6,796 nt of DNA, taken from an uncultured Thermoleophilia bacterium. Its GTDB lineage: Bacteria; Actinomycetota; Thermoleophilia; UBA2241. The notes beneath the pieces are model-generated. The model ran no database searches. It worked only from the letters and a program-made list of their open reading frames with translations, and was not told the DNA's origin. The stretch spans positions 1-6,796 of the forward strand of contig CAIWHY010000491.1 of assembly GCA_903912585.1 (NCBI GenBank). Reading direction: 5' to 3'. Shown here piece by piece: positions 1-5,973 of the stretch. A program made the position numbers and the translations under genes. The first letter of the stretch is position 1. Each line of letters starts with the position of its first letter.

Positions 1-1
1 C

Positions 2-712
2 CAGCGCCGAGAGCGGACGGCCGAGGACGCGCTGGCTGTCGATGAACTGCGGCAGGTAGCGCCGGACCCACGCCGCGAGACCGCGGCGCCGGTCGCCGGC
101 GTCGCAGGCGGTGAGCGCGCGCAGGCGCCCGGAGCGCTGCAGGGCGGCGCCGCCGCCGAGCGCGAGCACCAGCAGAATCGCGGCGACGATCAGCGCACGC
201 ACCGCCCAACCCGGCACGGCGAGCACCGAGACGAAGAGCAGCGCGAACACGACGAACATCGCCGCCGCCAGCAGCTGCTCTGTGACGGTCATGCCCAGCG
301 TCGTTGCGAACGGGACTCGGGCGCCGCGACGACGCAGGAGCAGGTAGAGGACGTAGGGGTTGAGCAGCATTCCTACGCGCACCGGCATCAGCACGTTGGC
401 GAGCAGGCCGATGCTGGTACACGAGAAGGTGTCGACGATGCTCGGGCGCACGTCGTCGTGGGCGTGCACAATGAGCTTGAGCGCGTAGCTCGACAGGACC
501 AGGGCCAGCAGCAGCAGACCGATCGCGGCGAGCATCCAGCCCCAATCCGCGGCCAGGAACGAGTGCACCATGCGCGCGAACTGGCCGTGCGCAAAGACCG
601 CGGCGGCGAGCACGACCAGCAGCGCGCCGAGGATCCACCAGCGCCGCGACGGCCGCTTCAGGAGGTCCTGGGCGGCGCGCAAACGCGATGCTGTCGTCCG
701 CGGAGTGTCCAT
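2..712 (-). CDS. LPG synthase/flippase-like TM-domain membrane protein, partial (3' end beyond window)
   Basis: This open frame begins with ATG at 712-710 and stays open for 237 codons to the left edge, so the C-terminus is missing. A GAAGG ribosome binding site sits 7 nt upstream. I translated it directly from the reverse strand. After a short basic N-terminus (KRPSRRWW, residues 19-26), hydrophobic segments lie at about 25-42, 57-80, 98-126 and 140-175. Residues 106-119 (N..L.P.R.G....P), a following basic RRRG, and T144-E145 near the start of the next helix match the conserved core of the lysylphosphatidylglycerol synthase TM family (PF03706, formerly UPF0104). Full-length members usually have around 300 or more residues. 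Members either form the flippase half of MprF-like proteins or act alone in polyprenyl-lipid or glycolipid handling. No synthase domain is visible, so the substrate cannot be assigned. It is divergent from the lipoprotein gene. The family call is fairly secure; the function is not. Confidence 0.8.
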   Translation of the reverse strand, partial: MDTPRTTASRLRAAQDLLKRPSRRWWILGALLVVLAAAVFAHGQFARMVHSFLAADWGWMLAAIGLLLLALVLSSYALKLIVHAHDDVRPSIVDTFSCTSIGLLANVLMPVRVGMLLNPYVLYLLLRRRGARVPFATTLGMTVTEQLLAAAMFVVFALLFVSVLAVPGWAVRALIVAAILLVLALGGGAALQRSGRLRALTACDAGDRRRGLAAWVRRYLPQFIDSQRVLGRPLSAL

Positions 713-719
713 GTCCTTA

Positions 720-724
720 CCTTC
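720..724 (-). promoter_or_regulatory. Ribosome binding site for the flippase-like gene
   Basis: GAAGG on the minus strand lies 7 nt before the ATG at 712-710. It supports this start over downstream alternatives. A second purine run (AAGGA) directly abuts the ATG and is too close to be the main site. Confidence 0.6.
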
Positions 725-732
725 ATCGGCAT

Positions 733-750
733 CTTGCCCGGGCGGGCAAG
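733..750. repeat. Perfect 8-bp inverted repeat (18-bp palindrome) in the leader of the flippase-like gene
   Basis: CTTGCCCG and CGGGCAAG face each other across a 2-nt centre (GG at 741-742). The element lies 21 nt upstream of the ATG at 712 and just before its ribosome binding site. It could be an operator for a dimeric repressor or an RNA stem (7 bp with a 4-nt loop) affecting translation. What is seen is the symmetry only; the role is inferred. Confidence 0.5.
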
Positions 751-774
751 CCGTTCACGTTGGTCTGAGCTTCG

Positions 775-803
775 AGTATGGGCGCACTCCATATGCTCGA
801 CAA
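775..803 (-). promoter_or_regulatory. Candidate sigma-70-type promoter for the flippase-like gene
   Basis: On the minus strand, TTGTCG (803-798) and CATACT (780-775) are separated by exactly 17 nt. Each resembles the -35 and -10 consensus at 4 of 6 positions. The start of transcription would fall near 768, giving a leader of about 55 nt that contains the palindrome at 733-750. The segment 772-800 also forms an imperfect inverted repeat (TCGAG-TATGG against CCATATGCTCGA with a 2-nt bulge), so an operator overlapping the promoter is possible. This was found by eye only. Confidence 0.35.
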
Positions 804-837
804 CCCGGGTCCGGCAAACCCCGCGCTTGCGGCCGGA

Positions 838-877
<40 letters not shown>

Positions 878-938
878 TCGGGCCGCTCACGCCGTCGCCC
901 AGCGCCGACTTCGGGTTCCGAGCACGATGTCCTCGACG

Positions 939-947
939 TGGGATACT
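939..947 (+). promoter_or_regulatory. Candidate extended -10 promoter for the lipoprotein gene
   Basis: TG-G-GATACT fits an extended -10 pattern (TGn followed by a hexamer matching TATAAT at 4 of 6). No convincing -35 is seen 16-18 nt upstream. If used, transcription would begin near 954, placing the stem-loop at 957-983 at the very 5' end of the mRNA. This was judged by eye. Confidence 0.3.
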
Positions 948-956
948 GTGAGTCGT

Positions 957-983
957 CCGCCGGCGCGAGAAACGCGCCGGCGG
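957..983 (+). promoter_or_regulatory. Perfect 11-bp stem-loop in the 5' leader of the lipoprotein gene
   Basis: CCGCCGGCGCG (957-967) and its exact reverse complement CGCGCCGGCGG (973-983) flank an AGAAA loop. The stem is entirely G-C and ends 1 nt before the ribosome binding site. A hairpin here could stabilise the 5' end of the mRNA, control access to the ribosome binding site, or, as DNA, bind a dimeric regulator. There is no following T tract, so it is not a typical intrinsic terminator. Confidence 0.65.
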
Positions 984-984
984 T

Positions 985-992
985 GAAGGGAG
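985..992 (+). promoter_or_regulatory. Ribosome binding site for the lipoprotein gene
   Basis: GAAGGGAG lies 5 nt before the ATG at 998. It decides this start over the long in-frame upstream extension and over an in-frame GTG at 983-985. Confidence 0.7.
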
Positions 993-997
993 CGCGC

Positions 998-1708
998 ATG
1001 CCAAGGTGCAGGACAGGGGTGATAGCCGGCTCTCTCGGCCGGGTCGCCGGCCTTGCCGGAGCGCTCGGCATCATCGCGGCGCTGCTGCTGGGAGCGGCCG
1101 GCTGCGGCTCCGCCTCGTCGCACACGAGCGCGCCCTCACCGTACGCCTCGGCGAAGGCCGTGGCCGGCGTCTTCTCCGACCCGGCGCACGGGTTCACGCT
1201 CAAGTACGACGACAAGCTGCTTGCCGCGGCGCTGCCGGCCGATGCGCCGTGGGTCGCGCAGTTCGAGAAGGCGCTGGGGGCCGGCAAGACGACGTTCGTC
1301 GTCGCCTTCCATCTGCCGGTGCAGGGCACGGCTTCGCCGGCCGCCGGGCAACTGCCGATCCCCGTGCAGGCCGTCGGCGCGACGCTGACCAACCTTTCGG
1401 CCGCCGGCTACCAGGAGCTGATAGCGCCGGCGACGCTCAAGACCTACGCCAAGCAGATCCACGCGCAGGCCCGCAAGTACTACGGGCCGGCCACCCAGAC
1501 TCAGCTCACCAAGGTGGGCGGCTACCCGGCGATCTCGACGGCGTCCTACAGGGCCGACAAGTCCGGGCGCAAGGCGCTCATCTGGACCGTCAGCGTGTTC
1601 ACGCCCCGGTGGAACTACCTCTTCTACACGGTCGCCGACGCCGCCAACGCCAAGCATGTCGTGCCGGCGTTCGACGCCGTGCTGCGCTCGCTCCAAGTCA
1701 CGAAGTAG
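998..1708 (+). CDS. Predicted lipoprotein of unknown function, possibly PsbP/Mog1-like fold
   Basis: The product has 236 aa. The N-terminus is basic (PRCRTG), followed by a hydrophobic run at about 16-34 and the lipobox-like LGAAGC with Cys36. A Ser/Ala/Pro-rich tether (37-55) follows, indicating export and lipid anchoring on the outer face of the membrane. The mature part starts FSDPAHGFTLKYDD (about 62-75) and ends with a strand and a helix (WNYLFYTVADA, then PAFDAVLRSLQV). This opening and ending recall small PsbP/Mog1-like or DUF1795-like domains, whose members typically begin with a 'GF.l.yP' strand and end in a helix with '..l.SL.v'. No catalytic motif or metal-site cluster is visible. 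The gene is convergent with the cox/cop operon, so it is not co-transcribed with it. The start is set by the ribosome binding site at 985. The lipoprotein call is fairly good; the fold is a guess. Confidence 0.75.
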   Translation: MPRCRTGVIAGSLGRVAGLAGALGIIAALLLGAAGCGSASSHTSAPSPYASAKAVAGVFSDPAHGFTLKYDDKLLAAALPADAPWVAQFEKALGAGKTTFVVAFHLPVQGTASPAAGQLPIPVQAVGATLTNLSAAGYQELIAPATLKTYAKQIHAQARKYYGPATQTQLTKVGGYPAISTASYRADKSGRKALIWTVSVFTPRWNYLFYTVADAANAKHVVPAFDAVLRSLQVTK

Positions 1709-1746
1709 GGCGCGGGCGGGCGCGTCGCTGGGCACCGCCTCCCGCC

Positions 1747-1761
1747 ACCGCGGCCCGCGGT
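1747..1761. terminator. Small GC hairpin in the convergent gap, possible bidirectional terminator
   Basis: ACCGCGG and CCGCGGT form a 7-bp inverted repeat around a single C (a 6-bp stem with a 3-nt loop is more realistic). It lies between the stop of the lipoprotein gene (1708) and the stop of the copper gene (1782), where a shared terminator would be expected. There is no T tract on either strand, so Rho-dependent ending is equally likely. Confidence 0.3.
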
Positions 1762-1781
1762 ATCGCGCGCAAGCAACGGCG

Positions 1782-3461
1782 CTACTTCCTCACGCGCAGC
1801 GTCAGCTGGACGTCGACGCCGCCCGATGGCTGGGCCATCAGCACAGTGACGCTCCACTCGCCGACGATGGAGAGCTCAAGACCGTTGCCGGTCCACGCCC
1901 CGTCGGCGGCGCGCGAAAGCTTGAGCGTCGAGGCGTTCACGCCGGGGCGGGACTGGAGCGCGAAGCCCAGCGTCACGCCCGTGACGGCACTCTTGGGCCT
2001 GCCGGTCGTGTAGTCGTCCACGCGGGCGACGAAAGCGTTGCGGCCCACCCGTCCCGGCGTCGCCGTCAGGGTCACGTGGACGGTCCGCGCGATGTCGTCG
2101 CCGGCGGCCACGGCCTGGAAGCCGTAGTCGGCCGGCGCCGCCGCGGCCGTGTTGGCCGGAGCGAGCCCGGCGAGCACGGCGGTCGCTGCGAGGACGCAGG
2201 CGAGCACGACAAGTTCGGCGCGAGAGTCGTCGCGCATGCGCCGGCCGGCGCCCTCGTCGCGGTCCAGCGCCGGCACGTGCCGGAAGTGGTTGATCGCCGC
2301 GAGGCCGACCACCACCGCGACCAGGCCGACCTTGACGAGCAGCGTCACGCCGTAGCTCGTGTGGATCAGGTCGGGGGGCGCTCCGATCTCGGTGATCGCG
2401 CGCAGCACGCCCGTCACCACGACCACGACCAGCGTCCACGTGGCGATGCGCGAGAACACGCGGACGGGCTGGGCGCGCGAGTCCGGGGCGAGGCCGCGGA
2501 TGCCGAGGAGCAGCCACGCGAGCCCTCCGGCCCACACGCCGATCGCGGTCATGTGGATCCACTGCTCGAGGATGTTGAGCGGCCGCAAGGTGGCGGGCGC
2601 GGCCGCGTGCCCGGCGAGCACGTGAGCGAGCACTGCGACGACCGCCGTTCCGCCGATCGCGGCGAGCGCGGGGCGGCCCGGCCAGAGGTCCATCGCGACG
2701 ACGGCGACGCCGCAGGCGATCACGGCGACCCCGAGGACCAGCAGGTACTCGCCCTCCCTGGTCAGGAACAGCGGCAGCAGGGAGGGCGCGCCGACCATGC
2801 TGCGCTCGGCGCCGATCAGCGCGACGACGCCGGCCACAGCGAGGAGCACGGCCACGCGCAGGACGCCGAGCCCTCCGGCGGGCAGCCGGGCGCCGAAGGC
2901 GCGCCACACCGTCACCGCGCAGCCGATCAGCAGCGCCAGGCCCACGTAGACGAGCCAGCGGCCGGCCCCGGACACCGCGTCCAGCCACGGTGAGGTGGCG
3001 AGGAGACTGACGGTCACGATGCTGCCCGGGCCAGGTACGGCGCCGACCCCGAAGGCGAAGGCGCTGTCCTCTACGTGGCCGTCGCTGCTCGAGACCGACC
3101 GCCAGTTGACGGTGTAGACGCCGGTCGGCAGCCGCCCGGAGACCGGCGCCAGAAGCTGGGCCGGCTGGCCCGGCACCGCCTGCGCCGGCCCCACCTGCTG
3201 CACGAGGCGAGCCGCGGAGTCGACGACGAGGATCCGTGAGAGCTTGGGGTCCACCGGCTCCGAGAAGGTGAGGACGATCGCGGTCGGCGAGACCGACACC
3301 GAACTGTCGACCGCCGGAACGGATCTGGTAAGCGCCGCATGGGCCGCGGCCGGCGGCGCCCAGACGGCGCCGGCCGCCAGGCCGGCGAACAGCGCGACCA
3401 GCGCGAGCAGAGCCGCAGCGGAGACGGCCTGAGCCAGCGGCCTGGGCGCCCTCAGCGTCAC
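1782..3461 (-). CDS. CopC-CopD copper-binding/transport fusion with C-terminal YtkA-like domain
   Basis: The product has 559 aa with a GTG start. A signal peptide (1-40) ends PPAAA and would leave His41 as the mature N-terminus. Residues 41-139 are a CopC domain: HAALTRSVPA, LTFSEPV (64-70), YTVNWR and SSSDGH with Asp127 and His129. His41, Asp127 and His129 correspond to the Cu(II) site of CopC proteins. No Met-rich Cu(I) loop is seen. Residues about 155-435 are a polytopic CopD domain with helices near 165-188, 198-217, 238-258, 266-286, 298-320, 336-356, 370-390 and 416-435. Family signatures are WIHMTAIGVWAGGL (301-314), SYG.TLLVKVGL (369-380) and INHFR. Residues 444-559 form a soluble beta-rich domain like YtkA. 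The layout resembles CopCD/YcnJ copper-uptake proteins. It begins 4 nt after the coxA-coxC stop with no clear ribosome binding site, so translation is probably coupled. Copper supply to the oxidase is inferred from this context. Confidence 0.88.
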   Translation of the reverse strand: MTLRAPRPLAQAVSAAALLALVALFAGLAAGAVWAPPAAAHAALTRSVPAVDSSVSVSPTAIVLTFSEPVDPKLSRILVVDSAARLVQQVGPAQAVPGQPAQLLAPVSGRLPTGVYTVNWRSVSSSDGHVEDSAFAFGVGAVPGPGSIVTVSLLATSPWLDAVSGAGRWLVYVGLALLIGCAVTVWRAFGARLPAGGLGVLRVAVLLAVAGVVALIGAERSMVGAPSLLPLFLTREGEYLLVLGVAVIACGVAVVAMDLWPGRPALAAIGGTAVVAVLAHVLAGHAAAPATLRPLNILEQWIHMTAIGVWAGGLAWLLLGIRGLAPDSRAQPVRVFSRIATWTLVVVVVTGVLRAITEIGAPPDLIHTSYGVTLLVKVGLVAVVVGLAAINHFRHVPALDRDEGAGRRMRDDSRAELVVLACVLAATAVLAGLAPANTAAAAPADYGFQAVAAGDDIARTVHVTLTATPGRVGRNAFVARVDDYTTGRPKSAVTGVTLGFALQSRPGVNASTLKLSRAADGAWTGNGLELSIVGEWSVTVLMAQPSGGVDVQLTLRVRK

Positions 3462-3465
3462 CGAT

Positions 3466-5973
3466 CTAGAGCAGGTAGACGACGATGAAGACCGCGACCC
3501 AGACCGCGTCGACGAAGTGCCAGTAGTAGGTCGCCGCGTCTACCATCCCGCTGGTGCCCGGAGACGTCCCGAGTTCCAGGCGCCGCTCGCGGCGGGCGCG
3601 GAAGAAGAGGAAGACGAGCAGGCCGAGGCCGCAGAGCACGTGCAGGCCGTGGAACCCGGTGAGCGTGTAGAAGGTCGAGGCCAGCAGACCGCCCGAGAGC
3701 CCGAAGCCGAGGTGCGAGTACTCCCAGGCCTGCCCGCCGATGAACAAGGCGCCCAGGATGATCGTCAGGACGAGGTAGGCGTTGAAGGCGCCCGTCCGCC
3801 GTTTGCGATAGCTCACCTGTGCGTAGTGCGCGGCCACGCCGCTGAGCACCAGGTTCAGCGTGTTGATGGCCGGGAAGGTGGCGTGCAGGTGCCCGGCCGC
3901 CGAGAGGCTGTTGTTGTGGATGTGCAGATGGATGTCGGCGGCGATGAGGGCGCTGAAGAACACCGACTCGGAGCCGATGAAGACGAGCATCGACAGGCCC
4001 ATGAAGGAGAAGCGATGGCCGCTCATGTCCTCGGCCATCGGCTCGGTCCAGTGCTGGCTCATCCAGACGGCGGCGACCAGGAGGAGGAAGGCGCCGCCGA
4101 TAGCCGTCACGACCAGCGTGGTGAGCAGGCCGATCGCCACGAGCAGGAAGCCGAAGGCCACGAAGAACGGCGCGATCGTGGACTGTTCCGGCTCGGGTCC
4201 GATCACGGTGCCCGCCTCGCCGGCGGCCGCCGCAAGCGCGATGAGCGAGCCGCCCGGGCGGTCCGCGTCGGGGCCCGCGCCGCCGCCCACGCTGCCGCTG
4301 GCGCCGCCGTCCGCGTCGAAGTCGACGCCGGTCGGGTCGCCCGCCACGGCGGCCTCCTGCTGGAGGTCCCAGATCGGGCGCGGGCTGCGGATCGGCGGCA
4401 GCCCGCGGTAGATGCCGTGCGGCGGCGGCGAGGTGGTGGCCCACTCGAGCGTCCACGCGCGCCAGGGGTTGTCCCCCGCGACCTCGCCGGAGCGCGCGCT
4501 CGTGACGATGTTGTAGATGAACAGCAGGAACGACGTGGCGAGGATGTAGGCGCCGATGGACGACACCAGGTTGAGCGTGTTCCAGCCGAGGTTGGGCGCG
4601 TAGGTGTAGACGCGGCGCGGCATGCCCATCATCCCCAGCGCGTACATCGGCAGGAAGGTGAGGCTGAAGCCGACGAGCGTGAGCCAGAACTGGTACTTGC
4701 CGACGCGGTCGTTGAGGAAGCGGCCCGTGACCTTGGGGAACCAGTAGTAGATGCCGGAGAAGACGGCGAACACTGTGCCGGCGATGAGCACGTTGTGCAG
4801 GTGGCCGACAATGAAGTAGGTGTCCTCGGCCTGCCAGTCGAACGGCACCGAGGCCTGCATCACGCCGGTGATGCCGCCGATGGTGAACAGCGCGATGAGG
4901 CCGCAGGCGAAGAGGAGCGGCGTCTTGAAGCGCAGCGCGCCGCCCCACATCGTCGCCAGCCAGTTGAAGATCTTCACGCCCGTCGGGATGGCGATGAGCA
5001 TGCTGGTGCCGGCCATGATGACGTTGAACATCGTCGGCAGCCCGGTGGCGAACATGTGGTGCGCCCACACGAGGAAGCCGAGGAAGCCGATGATGCCGAG
5101 CATCACGATCATCGAGTTGCGCCCGAAGAGCTGCTTGCGCGAGAACACCGGCACGACCTCGCTCATCACGCCGAACGCCGGCAGGATCAGGATGTACACC
5201 TCCGGGTGGCCGAAAAACCAGAAGAGGTGCTGCCACATGATCGGCTCGCCGCCCTTGGCGGGGTTGAAGAACACCGTGCCGTAGTGGCGGTCGAGGTACA
5301 GCATCGCGATCGCCGCCGTGAGGCTGGGGAAGGCGAAGAGGATCAGGAACGAGTTGATGAACGTGGCGACCGAGAAGATCGGCATCTGCCAGAGGCCCAT
5401 GCCCTTGGCGCGGAAGCGCAGCATCGTGACGATGAAGTTGACCGCGCCCATGATCGACCCGGCGCCGAGCAGGGCGAGCGAGATCGTCCAGAAGGTCACG
5501 CCGTCGTGCGGCGAGTACGCCGTGAGCGTGAGCGGCGCGTAGCTGAACCAGCCCGTGTCGAGCGCGCCGCCGAAGAAGAAGCTGCTGTACAGCAGCAGCC
5601 CGCCGAACAGCGTCATCCAGTAGCTCATGGCGTTCATGCGCGGGAAGGCCATGTCCTTGGCGCCGATCTGCAACGGCACGAGGTAGTTGGCGAGGCCGAT
5701 CAGCATCGGCATCGCGAACAGGAAGACCATCGTGGTGCCGTGCATCGAGAAGACCTGGTCGTACTGCTCCGGCGTGAGGAAGTGCATGCCGGGCCGGATG
5801 AGCTGCGTCTTCATCAGCATCGCCATGCCCACGGCGCAGAGGAAGAAGGCGAGACCGGTACAGAGGTAGAGCACGCCGATGCGCTTGTGGTCGGTCGTCG
5901 TGAGCCAGGCGCCGATGCCGTGCGGGCGCGCCGCCTCCGCCGCCACGTCCGCGGTCAGGATCACGTCGCTCAC
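3466..5973 (-). CDS. coxAC: caa3-type cytochrome c oxidase subunit I+III fusion
   Basis: The product has 835 aa in one uninterrupted frame. Residues 1-540 are subunit I (12 helices). Haem a ligands are His78 and His393, the haem a3 ligand is His391, and CuB ligands are His256, His305 and His306. Tyr260 is the cross-linking Tyr (GHPEVY). D-channel residues are Asp107, Asn114 and Glu258. K-channel residues are Ser271, Thr331 and Lys334. The propionate arginines are Arg453 and Arg454. Their spacing follows the Paracoccus enzyme closely. This is therefore a proton-pumping A1-type oxidase. Residues 541-597 are a Gly/Asp/Ala-rich linker. Residues 598-835 are a 7-helix subunit III with the SE motif (Glu669), TGFHGLHV (772-779) and YWHFVD (817-822). 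The GTG start overlaps the coxB stop as GTGA, with a strong ribosome binding site inside coxB. Subunit I/III fusion is known in Thermus caa3 oxidase. Oddities are HLHN instead of the usual HFHY around the haem ligands, and a His cluster at 682-697. Confidence 0.95.
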   Translation of the reverse strand: MSDVILTADVAAEAARPHGIGAWLTTTDHKRIGVLYLCTGLAFFLCAVGMAMLMKTQLIRPGMHFLTPEQYDQVFSMHGTTMVFLFAMPMLIGLANYLVPLQIGAKDMAFPRMNAMSYWMTLFGGLLLYSSFFFGGALDTGWFSYAPLTLTAYSPHDGVTFWTISLALLGAGSIMGAVNFIVTMLRFRAKGMGLWQMPIFSVATFINSFLILFAFPSLTAAIAMLYLDRHYGTVFFNPAKGGEPIMWQHLFWFFGHPEVYILILPAFGVMSEVVPVFSRKQLFGRNSMIVMLGIIGFLGFLVWAHHMFATGLPTMFNVIMAGTSMLIAIPTGVKIFNWLATMWGGALRFKTPLLFACGLIALFTIGGITGVMQASVPFDWQAEDTYFIVGHLHNVLIAGTVFAVFSGIYYWFPKVTGRFLNDRVGKYQFWLTLVGFSLTFLPMYALGMMGMPRRVYTYAPNLGWNTLNLVSSIGAYILATSFLLFIYNIVTSARSGEVAGDNPWRAWTLEWATTSPPPHGIYRGLPPIRSPRPIWDLQQEAAVAGDPTGVDFDADGGASGSVGGGAGPDADRPGGSLIALAAAAGEAGTVIGPEPEQSTIAPFFVAFGFLLVAIGLLTTLVVTAIGGAFLLLVAAVWMSQHWTEPMAEDMSGHRFSFMGLSMLVFIGSESVFFSALIAADIHLHIHNNSLSAAGHLHATFPAINTLNLVLSGVAAHYAQVSYRKRRTGAFNAYLVLTIILGALFIGGQAWEYSHLGFGLSGGLLASTFYTLTGFHGLHVLCGLGLLVFLFFRARRERRLELGTSPGTSGMVDAATYYWHFVDAVWVAVFIVVYLL
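4183..4353 (-). other. Gly/Asp/Ala-rich linker joining subunits I and III
   Basis: This encodes residues 541-597 of the fused oxidase. The stretch is acidic at about 546-571, Gly/Ser-rich at 556-567 and Ala-rich at 577-588, with no hydrophobic helix. It joins the end of subunit I (PRPIWD, 531-536) to the first helix of subunit III and should lie in the cytoplasm, given 12 preceding helices with an inside N-terminus. The frame is continuous, so the fusion is not produced by a frameshift. Confidence 0.75.

Noticed and set aside
803..810. ACCCGGGT palindrome near the leftward -35
   Set aside because: An 8-bp palindrome is expected by chance at this GC content and has no supporting context.
1656..2993. 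Plus-strand open frames over the copper gene
   Set aside because: These are Arg/Asp/Gln/His-rich shadows without any recognisable motif, antisense to clear CopC and CopD signatures.
4183..4353. coxA-coxC fusion as a sequencing frameshift or lost stop
   Set aside because: The frame is continuous across a 57-codon linker with plausible linker composition, and fused I+III subunits are known in caa3 oxidases.
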